From the NCBI GenBank assembly GCA_905250025.1, contig CAJNOJ010000009.1, positions 558,001-622,000 on the forward strand: a DNA stretch of 64,000 nucleotides, given 5' to 3'. Shown piece by piece: positions 10,834-22,747 of this stretch; positions within the stretch are counted from its first letter, which is position 1, and each line of letters opens with the position of its first letter. The notes beneath the pieces were generated by a model. The model searched no databases and was not told where the DNA came from. It saw only the letters and a list, made by a program, of their open reading frames with translations. Source of the stretch: Adineta ricciae (Eukaryota > Rotifera > Eurotatoria > Adinetida > Adinetidae). The position numbers were made by a program, and so were the translations under genes.

Positions 10834-13800
10834 GGTTACAGTTGTTCTTTATTGATTGTAAATTGACAAATCTTATTGATAGAAGAGTAAATCTGAAATA
10901 GATGGGCCACATAATTCGTAGAAAAGAAAGATACGAACAAAGTAGAAATTGTTTTGTTTCTACTGACAAGTTGTTTTCGCCTGTTATAATGTCAAAATGA
11001 TTCATACATTTTTCTTTACTTATAGCATAACGAACAGTTTCTGAACCAGAAACAAGGACTATAAAACGTAACTTCACTTGGATATTAGATGTCGAGATCT
11101 AAATAGCGAGTCTCAAACAAACAGCAACTCATTCGAAAAATAGCCGATATGCACATGTAACCAACACTTTCAATATATTTGTCAGTTTATATTCTGACTC
11201 ATAAATGACGCCGAGCATGATTATGAATCATTCTGAAGAGTTTTTTTCTAGCGTTTACTAATTTTTATCAATGAAAACAAAAAAGTAAAAGAGCTTAGAA
11301 ATCACCAAATAGATGCAAAATTATGTGGCTTTATATTTTATAGGTGACGCCACTTTATTGTGTGTTCGAAATACACCCCAAGATATTCTATAAATTATTT
11401 TAATCTTACGTTTTTTTAGTACTACATCTGAGTAAAAATGTATAGAGAATACTTGTTGACGTCGAAGCTCATTAGGAGCATTGTAAGACGACCATTATGA
11501 TAGTTGTCGCAAATTGAACTTTGCCTTTCATATAACTATAGTTTTACATTAAGCTATCTATGTGCTGTTTGTTTCTATATTGTTATTACGTTCACTCTCG
11601 ACTATACAAACGACCGTATATGGGAAAGTCATATAACACCATTTGTAGCCATTCTTCCACCCGCTCACAACAGATCCACCTTGAGAAATTACTGGGTCTC
11701 GTAAACTGCAAGATTGATGAATGCTGTTAAATTATTTAATTTATTGATGTGAATCGTTTTTAGAATGTTGTGTACCACCGTTCAATCGGCTTCAAATCAA
11801 TTTAAGCAAAACTCAGAAGCAGTTGGATTCAAACGATATTGACATGTGCGACTTATAAACATTGCTAGTCATAACGTGACTGGATCATTCCTTTCTTTAG
11901 AACATACAGAAAAATAAAAAGATCTATTATCGAATCGATTAAGCGAATTCCATCACGTGATATGCTGAATCTACTTAGAAGACTATGATAAAGCGACTAG
12001 TCGCCCTTCGACGACCTTTTCCTTCAAGCACATAGATGTATAGACTTTCTTCAGCAAGAATGTGTGTCCTATTGTGTGGCTAAATCGTGATATCAAGTCT
12101 GGTCGAGCACTTGAAAGCAGAAGAATTTGAAAAAAAACATTTAGTTGGTGTACACCTGGCTCTCGTCACTCGTGAAGAGATTTTTTATTACAATTACAGC
12201 TGGAGTAATATAGGTGTCATGCTTATCAAGAAATTGAACAAGTTCGTGGGTCTGTGGCTAGTAAAGTGAGTATCAGCACGAGAGTATGGGTAATAACCTA
12301 CGGGTAAGATCTGATTCTGATAAGACCCAAGTCATTATGACACGGTCGGTTCCGGATGGAAGTTCAAACATAGGTTTCAGCCATTTCCTGTGCAATATCG
12401 GCTGGAATCGAGAAGAGCTGTACCGGAGCCGACTCAGATTTCAACGAATCCAGTTGCCAGAATGATTGACCTAGGGATATCTTTTATTGAATTAAAATGC
12501 GAATCCAAACGGCGAATTGTAAAGCAAAGTTAGATATTAAACGATATACTGGCTAAATTCCAGACGGAGCAATATAGAAACAAGATGAACGAAATGCAGT
12601 AGCAAAAAAAAACGTGGTTATAGAATAGAAAATGAAAGAAGGTTACAAACAAGAGAAAATTTGTATGAGCATAACTTGCTGCTCTTGCAATCGTTTCACA
12701 CCGCTATTTATTCTTTTCAAGTTGGCAGCGAATGTTTCGCTTATCAAATTGTGTTTTTCCTGCTACTTATTGCTACGATTTCGCCATCTGTATCTTTCTC
12801 ATCTGGTTTTTCACGTTTCTATTCTTTCTTTTGCCGTTATCTTTCACAAATATCAATGCATAACTCATGCTTAATTGTTCCTATAGCGTCGACACGGTCC
12901 GTGGGATAACTATTGCTAATAATAAAAAAGATACAAAAATAACTGATGATCGTGACACTGTTTCTACTAGAGATTATCGTGAGTTTATACAAAGAATTTT
13001 TATTCAAGAGACAGTTTATGAAAAACTTCTTTTAAATAGATCTTCGCAGTAAATGTGGAACAATCCTGTTTCTCGAGCTTCGAAATTTGGGTAAAGTAAA
13101 ATCTGAAACGAATTGTTCTTTATTGAAATAAATCTACCTTTTCTTTTCAGAAAATTTTGCTCAAAATATATTAAAAGAGAACATTCATGTTGCCTATTTT
13201 TGAACGACCGCAAAGCGCAGTGGAACACATGGATAACTTCGGCCAATATTCATCAGGTGTCTCCTTCGGTATGAGATGGCCTTTCATTTTTGTTTGATTA
13301 TGAAAGACTGTTATTCATAGATTCTAAAAAAAGTATTAATGCACGAAATAATATTGACTGTTAAAAAGTATATATTAATGTAGGCCCTTATAACACTTAA
13401 GATAATTAACGAATAAATGTTTCATTTTTTGTCTCATACGTGCTCGTTTATTGAATCATATTACAGACAGCAATCCAGTTGACTAGCTCTATTTTCTGCT
13501 TATTTTTCGCTAATTGACGTTCATGTGATGGAGCTAAGTTTAATTATCGAGAAAAGAATGTAGTAACTGTGCATTAAATATTGTATAGAATAAATGTAAG
13601 TTAAAAGGCGTAGCTGGAACTAGTAGAAATAAATGTGGTTGTGAACACTTTGCGGAGGATGCAATTTTTTTACGAATCCTTCAATATTAATAAACCATTC
13701 AGACACTAATCTTTTGCTTGTACTAATATATTTTGTCAATCGCTTATACTACTATTTTAGTGGCATAAATATCTCTATGGAGAATCTAAATCTAAAGAAA

Positions 13801-14400
13801 AATGGACTAGATTGTACTCATGCATCTAGGCTAGACTTTTCTTCCTGATTCCATAACGCGAATATTTCTGTATATCGAAATCTCGATTATGCTTTGCAGG
13901 CACCAATTACGAAAAAGTAACCGCAATCGAGAAGACACTTCATCATTTAATGAATGGAAAATTACAAATTTGCTCCTCTATCTTTGTCTAACCCATGCCC
14001 AAATTTCACAAACAGGAAATCGATCGTGCTAGTTTATCAGACTATTTTATACCACTAAAGCGATGTAAGCTATAAGAAGGCGCCATCTGGTAAGAGTAAT
14101 TAAGTATAGTCGACGTATGAAACATATAACCAATCAGGGCTCTTCGACTACTCTGTTGGCTTATTGGTCTTCGGTTCAGAATTCGACCTGTTCATAATAT
14201 TTCTCGACTACTGAATCATCGTGTACTAGTCTAAGATTATCCAAAGCATGTAGATCTAATATGAATGCAATACGATTTTGACTATCAGATCGTAACACAG
14301 TCGAACATTATATATATTTGTCGAAACTGCATCGAATAGGATATACATATAAAATTTTCAACCTTATTTATTTTGGATTTGTTTATTATAGAAAATAATC
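10834..14400. other. Gene-poor region, 3.5 kb
   Basis: The longest gene-free stretch in the window. No frame here shows family similarity, a convincing splice pattern or protein-like composition over more than about 60 codons. Around 12340-12470 two overlapping frames stay open (one reads SVPDGSSNIGFSHFLCNIGW) and the bases are less AT-rich than the flanks, which could be a decayed coding fragment. No tRNA-like A/B boxes were found. The right end should contain the proteasome gene promoter, with an AT-rich run before ATG 14401. Confidence 0.4.
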
Positions 14401-15321
14401 ATGTCAGAACGTTATGGTTTTTCCTTGACAACCTTTAGTCCATCGGGCAAACTTGTTCAAATTGAATATGCTTTAAACGCTGTCAATGCAGGTTCACCAG
14501 CAGTTGGCATTAAAGCCTCGAATGGAGTTGTATTAGCGACGGAGAAAAAAAGTAAATCCTTATTACATGACGATCGTACAATTCATAAGGTCGAGTCCAT
14601 TTGTAAAAACATGGGCCTTGTCTATAGTGGCATGGGTCCTGATTACAGGTAAGAAAAGATTTCTTTGTCTATTAGAGAATATTCGAAAACATGCTTGTTT
14701 GTCTTAGACTACTCGTCCAGAAAGCACGCAAACTAGCACAAGAATACATGCTTGTCTACGAACAAAATGTACCACCAACACAATTAGTTAAACGAGTTGC
14801 TGATGTTATGCAAGAATATACTCAATCCGGGTATGTACTTCGTTTTCGCTATCGAAGTGATCACTTGCAAGTCATTCTAGTGGTGTACGTCCTTTTGGTG
14901 TATCCTTACTTATCTGTGGTTATGATTACGATGAAGATCGACCATTCTTGTATCAATGTGATCCATCTGTACGCTCTTTATTCGTCACCTTCATGATTTC
15001 TCCTACTTTTCCTCTAGGGTTCTTATTTTCCATGGAAAGCAACAGCAATCGGCCGTAATTTTGTGAATGGAAAAACATTTCTCGAAAAACGGTGCGATTC
15101 GACATCTTGTCTAGATGTTTTCTAACAAAATGATATTCATATTTAGATATTCTGATCAATTGGCACTTGAAGATGCCGTCCACACTGCGATACTAACATT
15201 GAAAGAATCGTTCGAAGGACAAATGACTGAGGATAATATCGAAATTGGTATTTGTGATAAGGAAGGTTTCCGTCGTTTGACACCTGCTGAAGTCAAAGAC
15301 TATTTAGCACAAATCGGATAA
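14401..15321 (+). CDS. PSMA2: 20S proteasome subunit alpha type-2
   Basis: Exons 14401-14648, 14708-14830, 14881-14968, 15018-15091 and 15147-15321 give 235 aa, against about 234 in vertebrates. The N-terminus [20 protein letters not shown] carries the alpha-subunit signature [36 protein letters not shown] is the usual internal strand motif, and [20 protein letters not shown] matches the alpha-2 C-terminal half. Alpha subunits form the outer rings of the 20S core, gate substrate entry and bind regulatory particles; they lack the N-terminal threonine of active beta subunits. The start is the conserved MSERYG. It is a single-copy housekeeping gene with small introns and nothing odd. Confidence 0.97.
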
Positions 15322-15955
15322 AATTCTTACCTTGACGGATGTCGAAGCAAAACAATTATCTTAAATAACTCAATCGATTTCAATTGATTAACATCCGTTT
15401 TTATATTTGTTATGTTTTCTTTTTCGCTCTTCTTTCTTCTGTTGCCATTTCATTATCTTCTCTGCAGACACAGAATAAACACGAACTTCATCTTTTTTTC
15501 CAAATTTGACATTGTCTTTATCAATCAATAGGAATGATGCAAATCATATCAACGACACCAAAGCTATATGCCGTGTAAAGCTGTTCTGAGTGAATTAATC
15601 ATATGCTATGCATGTGCTTTCTTCATGTTTCAGAGATACATGTTTATGAATAAATAATTTGTTGGGGTATTTGTTTTGTTAACATCTAAGCATCGGAAAC
15701 CGTGATTGTAACCTTCTGTGCCAGTTTCTTTTTGTGTAAAGACAAAGTCACGGAAATAAATTTGAATAAATATTAATATAAGTAATTGTGTTTTAGGCGC
15801 GTTGTCAAAAGCGATGCGCAAGATCTGTGATAGTACATGGATAGCAAGTTTCGTCTCGCTAAAATCATCTAATTGAACAAGTTCGAATCAATCTTTTATT
15901 TACGAAAGAAAATTATGTAAGTATAACAGATAAGCAAAACAAAGTCAACACAGTT
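15322..15955. other. Convergent intergenic region
   Basis: Lies between the 3' ends of PSMA2 (+) and the Ser/Pro-rich gene (-). AT-rich UTR-like sequence; no exon seen. Confidence 0.45.
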
Positions 15956-17241
15956 TTACTCAATCGATGGTGTAAATTTCAAACGAGGTGACGGCGGAAT
16001 AAAATAGTTGTGATTATCACCAGATGGTGAATCTGGTGGTACGATTATATTATTTGTATTAGTTTTCGTTCGGTGGCATGAATAGGTGATATGTGGCGAT
16101 GTGTGAAGATTTGATGATGAATTATCTGTAATTGCGTTGTTCTGAAGAGAATTTTGACGTGAATTGGGTTTCGATAGAGCATGATTGCGAGATGGAGGAG
16201 CAGCACTTTCACCTCGTAGCACCGGCTCAAGAAAAGAAAAATCCATCGGAATAATAATATCAGGCGCTTGGCAATGCACTCGAGTCGAGTTGAAATAATC
16301 CGTATTCGGCATTGATTGATGTTGTGTTAGTTTCGGTAAATTAAGATTTTCTAAGTGATTTGTTTGACGTTCATTAGTCGGCTTCAGATTTGGCGAACTG
16401 CTTCGATGTCGACGCCGTGACGGTGATCCAGTACGATATAACGAATTATGAACAGGTGGCATGATGGGTGGCTTATCATCGGGCGTTTCGAGCACGATTT
16501 GCACGAAGGATTCGACAGGATCATCTACAGCTTTCGTTATTGCTTCGAGAGGAGTTAATAGTTCAAACGGTATAGTCGGTGCGGTGGGCGTACTTGGAAT
16601 GCGACCGTCATAAATAGTGACAACACGTCGTTGATCATCGAAGGAGACATTTGACAAGGATGATTCGTTCGAATTTGCTGTTGTTGATCGTAGATAGAGT
16701 GAACCACTTGTGCCGTTTGGAGCGAGTTGCACACTTGGATCTGGCTGGCCACAGTATGAAGCACGACGAGCTGAACCAATTAAGCATTGAAAAGTTGTTG
16801 ACGCTGTTCGCATCATTGAACTTGTAGAGTCCAAAAGCATGTTCAATGACGAATTTTTTCGTTTTAGCATGCACGTATCACTGCCTCCGAATTCACTTGG
16901 TTGATGGTAATAATTGTAGGGATATGGACGACGTAATGATAGCGGCTGAGGACCGTCGGAAAGACGTCGTTGTTCAGTCTAAATAATTACGAGCATTTAT
17001 ATGTGAAAGCATGATTTTCTTTCCTATAAATAACATATTATTCGAAATGGCTTTAATCCTATATCCCAGGGGAATAAATCTTCGTCAAAAGAACTGTCAT
17101 CTTACAACAAACCAGTACATGTCTTCCTATTTCATCTCAACTATGTAGAACACCTGAAGAAAAGTTCTAAACTGGCAAAACAGTAATATGTACCTCTAGC
17201 CATTCATTTTCGTTTAGATTTCCGCTTTCCCCGATACTCAT
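15956..17241 (-). CDS. Unrecognised Ser/Pro-rich protein, main 3' exon plus nearest first exon
   Basis: Exon 17241-17194 (MSIGESGNLNENEWLE) splices in phase 0 to a 1023-nt exon 16978-15956, giving 356 aa. The protein is low in hydrophobic segments and rich in Ser, Pro, Asn and Thr. It has basic phosphosite-like patches (SPSRRRHRSSSPN, RRASYCGQPDPS) and no recognised catalytic domain, membrane helix or signal peptide. It looks largely disordered, perhaps an adaptor or regulatory protein. Two further exons upstream (17929-18009 and 19876-20028) each begin with ATG and end in phase 0 at a GT donor, so they could replace the first exon. I do not recognise a family. Confidence 0.6.
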
Positions 17242-17928
17242 GAGGCAAGCACAGGAAGCTAACCAAGATTTGGAAAATAGTATCAAAAGAATAATATAAT
17301 CGACTGATCTTTTACCTTGTTCTGACATGCAAACTTATCTTTTAACAAAGTCTAATGACTACAAATCCTCCTCGCTTCTCGTGTATGCATTTTTTACTAT
17401 CGTATAATCTGCTCATTATGTTAAAATTTTCTTCTAATGACGCTCAAGAACAAAATGACTAACAGCAAAAAAGAAAAAAAAATCAAATGAGCCTGCGTAA
17501 CAATGAAGTTCCCTGAGAATCTTTTCAAAGACATACATATCCATGGAAGTAGTGAGTTACAACGATTATCACGCATACGCTTTAACCATCTCATTAAAGT
17601 TATTAATATTTCAGTCTGAATAAGTAAAACCTCTTCTCCTTTGACGACCTTAATTATTTGCATACACTCTCTTAAAATAACTGCTTCGGTTTATCCATCA
17701 CGAACGATCTGATTCTATACACTTTAAGAACAGACATTCCAAATTTAATGTTACTAAGATAAATTCTCTAGCAGATTTAATAGTTTTTCTTTCCTCTCTT
17801 TTTACGCCATACCCACACGGAAATGTTAAATTGATTTTGAAAAAAGATTACGCATGCATCCGATATCTTCTGTTGATTTATACATAATCACGTTTTTCTT
17901 TCTCTTTGTAAATTGATCGCTTACTTAC

Positions 17929-18009
17929 ACTAATTTGATCGAGATCTCCCAGACGATCCGAATAACCAACAAAATTGGCGAATACAGACAATCGTCGCAT
18001 ATCATCCAT
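17929..18009 (-). other. Candidate alternative first exon (27 codons)
   Basis: Reads MDDMRRLSVFANFVGYSDRL and ends DQIS|gtaagt, a consensus donor in phase 0 that joins the acceptor at 16978. A CAG two bases upstream of the ATG could be an acceptor, so it might instead be an internal exon. Not proven expressed. Confidence 0.4.
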
Positions 18010-19875
18010 TCCTGTGCTTTTAGGAAGCGGCAGGAAAAAGATAAGCGAATAAATTACGTACAGTAGTTGTTCAAATGATTATAGACGAAACTGAGATTGC
18101 GGATCTAACTATGTGGTTAATTTTACAATTGCTGTGTTTAGTTTCATACAAATATATTGTTTCACAGCATGACTGTCCTCTGTTGTTATAACTGGTGAAG
18201 AATCAGAGAAAGTTCATGGCGTAGAAAGAAGAACAAGGATGAGAAACCTAGAAAAAATAGCTCTAATCATTTTTTCTGTTTTCTCTCCTTCTTCCTTCCT
18301 TTCTTTCTTTTCCCCTCATTTCTAGTTAGATAATTCCTTCTCTCTCTCTCTCATGTTTCACATCACTTTCGTTTAAATGATAGTTATTAGTGTGTGAAAG
18401 CGTCAATTGATGAACGCGTTCTTATAAAACAAACTCAATGTAGGCGATCGTAGTTCTGTTTCCATTGCTCATTGAGAGAAAACATATAATCTTGATGGTT
18501 TCTTCGTTCATATCGACCTAACATTATGAAAAACTTTTTCGGCTTTCTCTGTTTGATGAATTAGTCAAACACTGCAAGAGAACAATTAAAAACATGTTGT
18601 CATCCGTGCATAAGTGGATGTACCCTTTTAGATTGTGTTTTATAGTTGCTATAACGAGACGTTCTCGAGTTGACAATACAACATAGAAGAAAAAAAGCCA
18701 TCAGTTGTTGACAATATAAATCGAAATTGTCATATACGCACGTCTAGATCATAACTTACAGTTTCTTAGACCGAATGGATGAAGCTGTTTCTTTTCTTCC
18801 GATTTACAGCAATCCAATTATGAGCACGTCCGCAGAACGATGAGCATAAAGAGATATTGTTGTTTTTTCTTGATTCTCTGCACATATATACATATGATTG
18901 CCTATGCAAATTAACGATCTGACGCCGTATTCTCCATACGATATAAAAATTCCACGACAATATTTTTCTTTCTTGTTTTAATTAAAAATCTCACAATCAT
19001 ACTGCTGGGTTTTATCTATTCAGCAGTTATGCAAATATCCCGTGATATAAAACAAGATATAGTTCCTTGAATAGTCGACTCCATTTGTCGTCTGACAGTT
19101 TATTTTCTGCAATCCATCATATTTCCCCCTCTTTTTTTTATATATGTATTCATCTGGTGCGTTAGATTTCTTTTTCCCTCCTCGATAAAAAAAGAACATT
19201 CTGAAAAGAAAAGAACTATTACTAAAATCAATTACACGATATGATGAACGATGACATAGTTGAACTAGATTTTCCGTTTGCTCTAATTTTTTATTCGAAT
19301 GCTATCATTATCAATTAGATTTACAGGGAGGGGAGAATAAAATAAAAAAAGGACATAGTTAACTAAGTATGACTGTGGCCGAGTAACGCATACTCAACAT
19401 ACAAAGAAAACCTAAGACGTCATCAAAACTAATGTAATAAGAATATAAAATATGCACGTTGGAATTGATTGAGTATATATTGATCTAGTATTCATCAAAA
19501 CGAGTTACCGACTCGACAAGAGCGTTCGATTGATTTTCTACTTTGATATACAGGTTAGGCGAACCTAAGATTCTTTTAATAGATATATATATATATGAAC
19601 AATGGAAAAGCTAAGGCTCAAATATATAGAAATGCGTGCTCATCTAAGTAGTGTAGTGTTTCCTTAACAGATCTCTTCTTTCTTTGCCTAACACCTTCCT
19701 TTTGTATCCGCCTTCTTCTTTAATTTCCGATGAGATTAAGTGAATTCGACAAAAATGAATGACGTTCAAGCTGTTCAACAGTATTCAACATCATATACTG
19801 TACCAAAACGAAAACAACCCTCGACACACTGTCTTCTAATTTGTCAGTCTTCCCACGAGGAATCTTGTTACATAC
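18010..19875. other. Long intron or intergenic DNA inside the Ser/Pro-rich locus
   Basis: No coding exon recognised besides the candidate first exons. Contains pyrimidine-rich tracts (about 18290-18350) and a short AT dinucleotide run near 19583-19596. Confidence 0.35.
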
Positions 19876-20028
19876 CTGGTTGCTGTGACAAGCTACATTG
19901 GGCTCCGATTTGCAATGTGTGTAATAAGATGGTGGAGCAAGTAATTGATCACAGCTATACGACGGATACAGGTATTGACCATCGTACATAGTCGGTGATA
20001 AGAATGGTGTGCTCTGATTCGAAAACAT
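19876..20028 (-). other. Candidate alternative first exon (51 codons)
   Basis: Reads MFSNQSTPFLSPTMYDGQYL onward and ends CHSNQ|gtatgt in phase 0, compatible with the acceptor at 16978. The Tyr/Ser/Pro-rich composition resembles the downstream exon. If used, it implies an intron of about 2.9 kb, long for this genome. Confidence 0.4.
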
Positions 20029-21142
20029 TTCTGTTGAATTGAGACTAACAATTGAACGTTAGTCTGGCGGCTGCAGGCTGTTTTGATTTTGTGAGCGACA
20101 AATAATGGCTTCTTAAGGATTGTTTAAGCAAAAAAACACGGTGTATTTGAGTTCTCTAGAAAAGAAAAACAAAGAATATGTTATCTTGGTTATGTAGTTA
20201 AATGGTCTGATCTTTCTCAAAACACCAGATTGCTATTTTCTACTTTTCTAGATCTTCCTCGCCTTCTTCTTCTTCTTCTTTCTTGAACATATAGATTTTT
20301 CTCGCTCTTCTTGCGTTCCTGTAACTAACTTTACATATGATAGATGCTGTTGTTATTGTCGTCATCTTTCTGTTCTACAGTACGAGCAGAAATCGATGTA
20401 CTTAGTCATTTTATATTAATAGCATTAGATACTATCTCGTTCGAACTGAAACTGATACGGACCGTGGGAGTCGCAAACAAGCGAGTCTCATCTATATCTA
20501 ATTAATCGTCTAGTAGTTCAAGTCTCCTCGTCATTGCTTATACGATAATTATGAATCGAATTTCAAAAATAACTCCAATTAATCTTACACCAGTGGTAAT
20601 TTGTTTTTCTTGCATGAAAATACTAGTAATTGTAGTATAGACATTAGAGACAAAAGGTGGGGAAAAGGTCGCAAGTTCTCTTCAACCATGTGCATGAATA
20701 CTTACTGTTTTTGATAAACTAGTCAATAACACCTCTCAAGTGCTTCGTTATAAGACACATTAGTATTTCATTTATACCTCGAGATGCTTTTCAAATCATT
20801 TTTTTCGATATGAATAAGCTCTATGGCACATTTTGACATATGTCCTTTGTGTTCTCTATCTATAGATGATTATGAATTGATGACGAGAAAAAATGAATAC
20901 CTAGAGTATAACAACAATGTGAAAACGAGGAAAAGATATCCCACGTCATGCAAACGGAAGCAAAAACTACTTCTGTAAATGACAACTGTCGTATTCTCTT
21001 ACTTCCATCGAAAAGACAGTGTTGTGACATAGAAAATCTGTGTGTATGATTATTGTCCAAGTGATCAGAGTAATTTGCACTGAGGAAAGATTGGAAATAA
21101 AGAGATGTTTTCGTTTATTAGTATTTTATTCAATTTTGTCAA
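20029..21142. other. Intergenic, 1.1 kb
   Basis: Separates the Ser/Pro-rich locus start from the tyrosine-kinase 3' end, both on the minus strand. Probably promoter or UTR; a CTT-rich tract lies near 20260-20285. No exon recognised. Confidence 0.4.
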
Positions 21143-22747
21143 CTACGAAGAAAATTCAACATAAGAACTATTTAAAAGTTCATATGACTCCTTCTCTCGA
21201 TACCATTGTCTTAACAGTTCGACTAATGCTTTGAAGTTTGGTCGTTGATTCGGATCAAAAGATAAACATGGACGGATAAAACGGTTGTAAAACTGACTCG
21301 AGCATTTCGCTGGTTTACTATGGACATATCCACCGTGTACGAGTGCACGAATCGATGAAAAATCTTTTTCATAAGGATAAGGATCAGCGCCTTTCAACCA
21401 AATTTCAATTAAAACGATTCCGAATGACCATACGTCAGATTTAATCGAGTAAACTTTTTGATCGGCAAGAACCTCAGGTGCCGTCCATCGGATAGGCAAT
21501 CGTTGATAATAAATTTCATTTTGTTGAATCGAATTGTCTTTGCTAATACACATTGATAAACCAAAATCAGCAATCTTCACCGTTCGACCTCCGTTACCTA
21601 ATAAAATATTCCGACAAGCTAGATCTCGATGTACACGTAATTGCTGTTCAAGAAATGCCATTCCGCGACAGATATCATATGCGAACGAGATGACAAGTTT
21701 CTCTTCTGGGACGTCGGCACTATCTTCTAACCAATTTTTTAAATCTCCGTTTTCCATTAGTTCTGTCACGAGTAAGTTTTCGTTCGTTTGAAGATCGTGT
21801 GCCACACCGAAGAGAGATACAATATAATTATTTCGTAAGGTTTTCATCGCTTCAATCTCTTGATTATAACTCTTTAAGCTTGAGGTATCTTGTCGTCGTT
21901 TGTGTAATTTTTTCACCGCGACAGGTATAGATCGTTTTCCGTTTTGCCAAAGCGCACGCCAAACTTCTCCGAACTCGCCCTTACCTATGTGGCATTGGAA
22001 TGTTAAATCGCGATGCGGAATATGCCAGAGATCTTCTTCAAATTCGATACGGTGCGGTATCGCATGTGTCAATGGGATAACTTCTCGAACTTTTTCGTTT
22101 TGTACAAGTTTTTGGAACGATGGGAAAAACATTTGATTTAACTTTGATTCTTGTACAAAGTAAAAACAACGAGTTTTCGGATGGACACAAATTAAGTAAT
22201 GCCAATCTTCGGCATTCGTTTGGCTGGATATTTGAGAAATGCTTAATACAAACGAATCCAATTCATTTCGACTTCGACGAATCAGATATGCACCTGGTCT
22301 ATTGTGTTGAAGTAAACATCGCTGAATAACACCGCGATCGTCACTACCCAAGCGTAGTGGAGTTTCATGATCCAGGAGTAAATGTTTCTGATCGATTGTA
22401 CATTTCGTATTTGTACGCAAGTGACGAACGTGACAAGCGTCATTATTGGTTCGACTGATGAGCTCGAATTCGTCACCTTCATCACACGTATATTCATCTT
22501 TGACGACGAATGGACAACGAGCAACGAACACTGTCTTATACAGTTGTACACTGTTGTCTCTTTTGAAACTCGAATCACTTGACTCAATTATATTTGATGG
22601 TAATGGTAACGATTTAACACTTAAATCTGATGAACGGAATTGATTCGTGTCGACGAGTTTATATGACTGCGAATCAGTTGTTAATTCAATGAATAAATCT
22701 CGTTTGTTGGCAGTATCGTCATGCAAAACACAACGATCATTCACCAT
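21143..22747 (-). CDS. Cytoplasmic tyrosine kinase with SH3-like and SH2 domains, intronless
   Basis: A single open frame of 534 aa from ATG 22747. Residues 73-125 resemble a divergent SH3. Residues 138-222 are an SH2 domain whose AYLIRRS holds the phosphotyrosine-binding arginine (R157). The kinase domain spans about 248-520 with GKGEFGEVW, VAVKK (K279), QEIEA (E298), HRDLACRN (373-380), DFG (394-396), tyrosines in the activation loop at EIYYQRLPIRW, and APE. All catalytic residues are present, so it should be active. The order SH3-SH2-kinase is that of Src/Frk/Csk-type kinases. There is no glycine at position 2 for myristoylation; a tail tyrosine (SSYVEFSS) could be inhibitory as in Src. 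The absence of introns in a neighbourhood of multi-exon genes is notable. Subfamily not resolved. Confidence 0.92.
   Translation of the reverse strand: MVNDRCVLHDDTANKRDLFIELTTDSQSYKLVDTNQFRSSDLSVKSLPLPSNIIESSDSSFKRDNSVQLYKTVFVARCPFVVKDEYTCDEGDEFELISRTNNDACHVRHLRTNTKCTIDQKHLLLDHETPLRLGSDDRGVIQRCLLQHNRPGAYLIRRSRNELDSFVLSISQISSQTNAEDWHYLICVHPKTRCFYFVQESKLNQMFFPSFQKLVQNEKVREVIPLTHAIPHRIEFEEDLWHIPHRDLTFQCHIGKGEFGEVWRALWQNGKRSIPVAVKKLHKRRQDTSSLKSYNQEIEAMKTLRNNYIVSLFGVAHDLQTNENLLVTELMENGDLKNWLEDSADVPEEKLVISFAYDICRGMAFLEQQLRVHRDLACRNILLGNGGRTVKIADFGLSMCISKDNSIQQNEIYYQRLPIRWTAPEVLADQKVYSIKSDVWSFGIVLIEIWLKGADPYPYEKDFSSIRALVHGGYVHSKPAKCSSQFYNRFIRPCLSFDPNQRPNFKALVELLRQWYREKESYELLNSSYVEFSS

Noticed and set aside
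12632-13052. Overlapping open frames of 60-80 codons
   Set aside because: They overlap in different frames, are hydrophobic from AT richness, and lack splice context or similarity.
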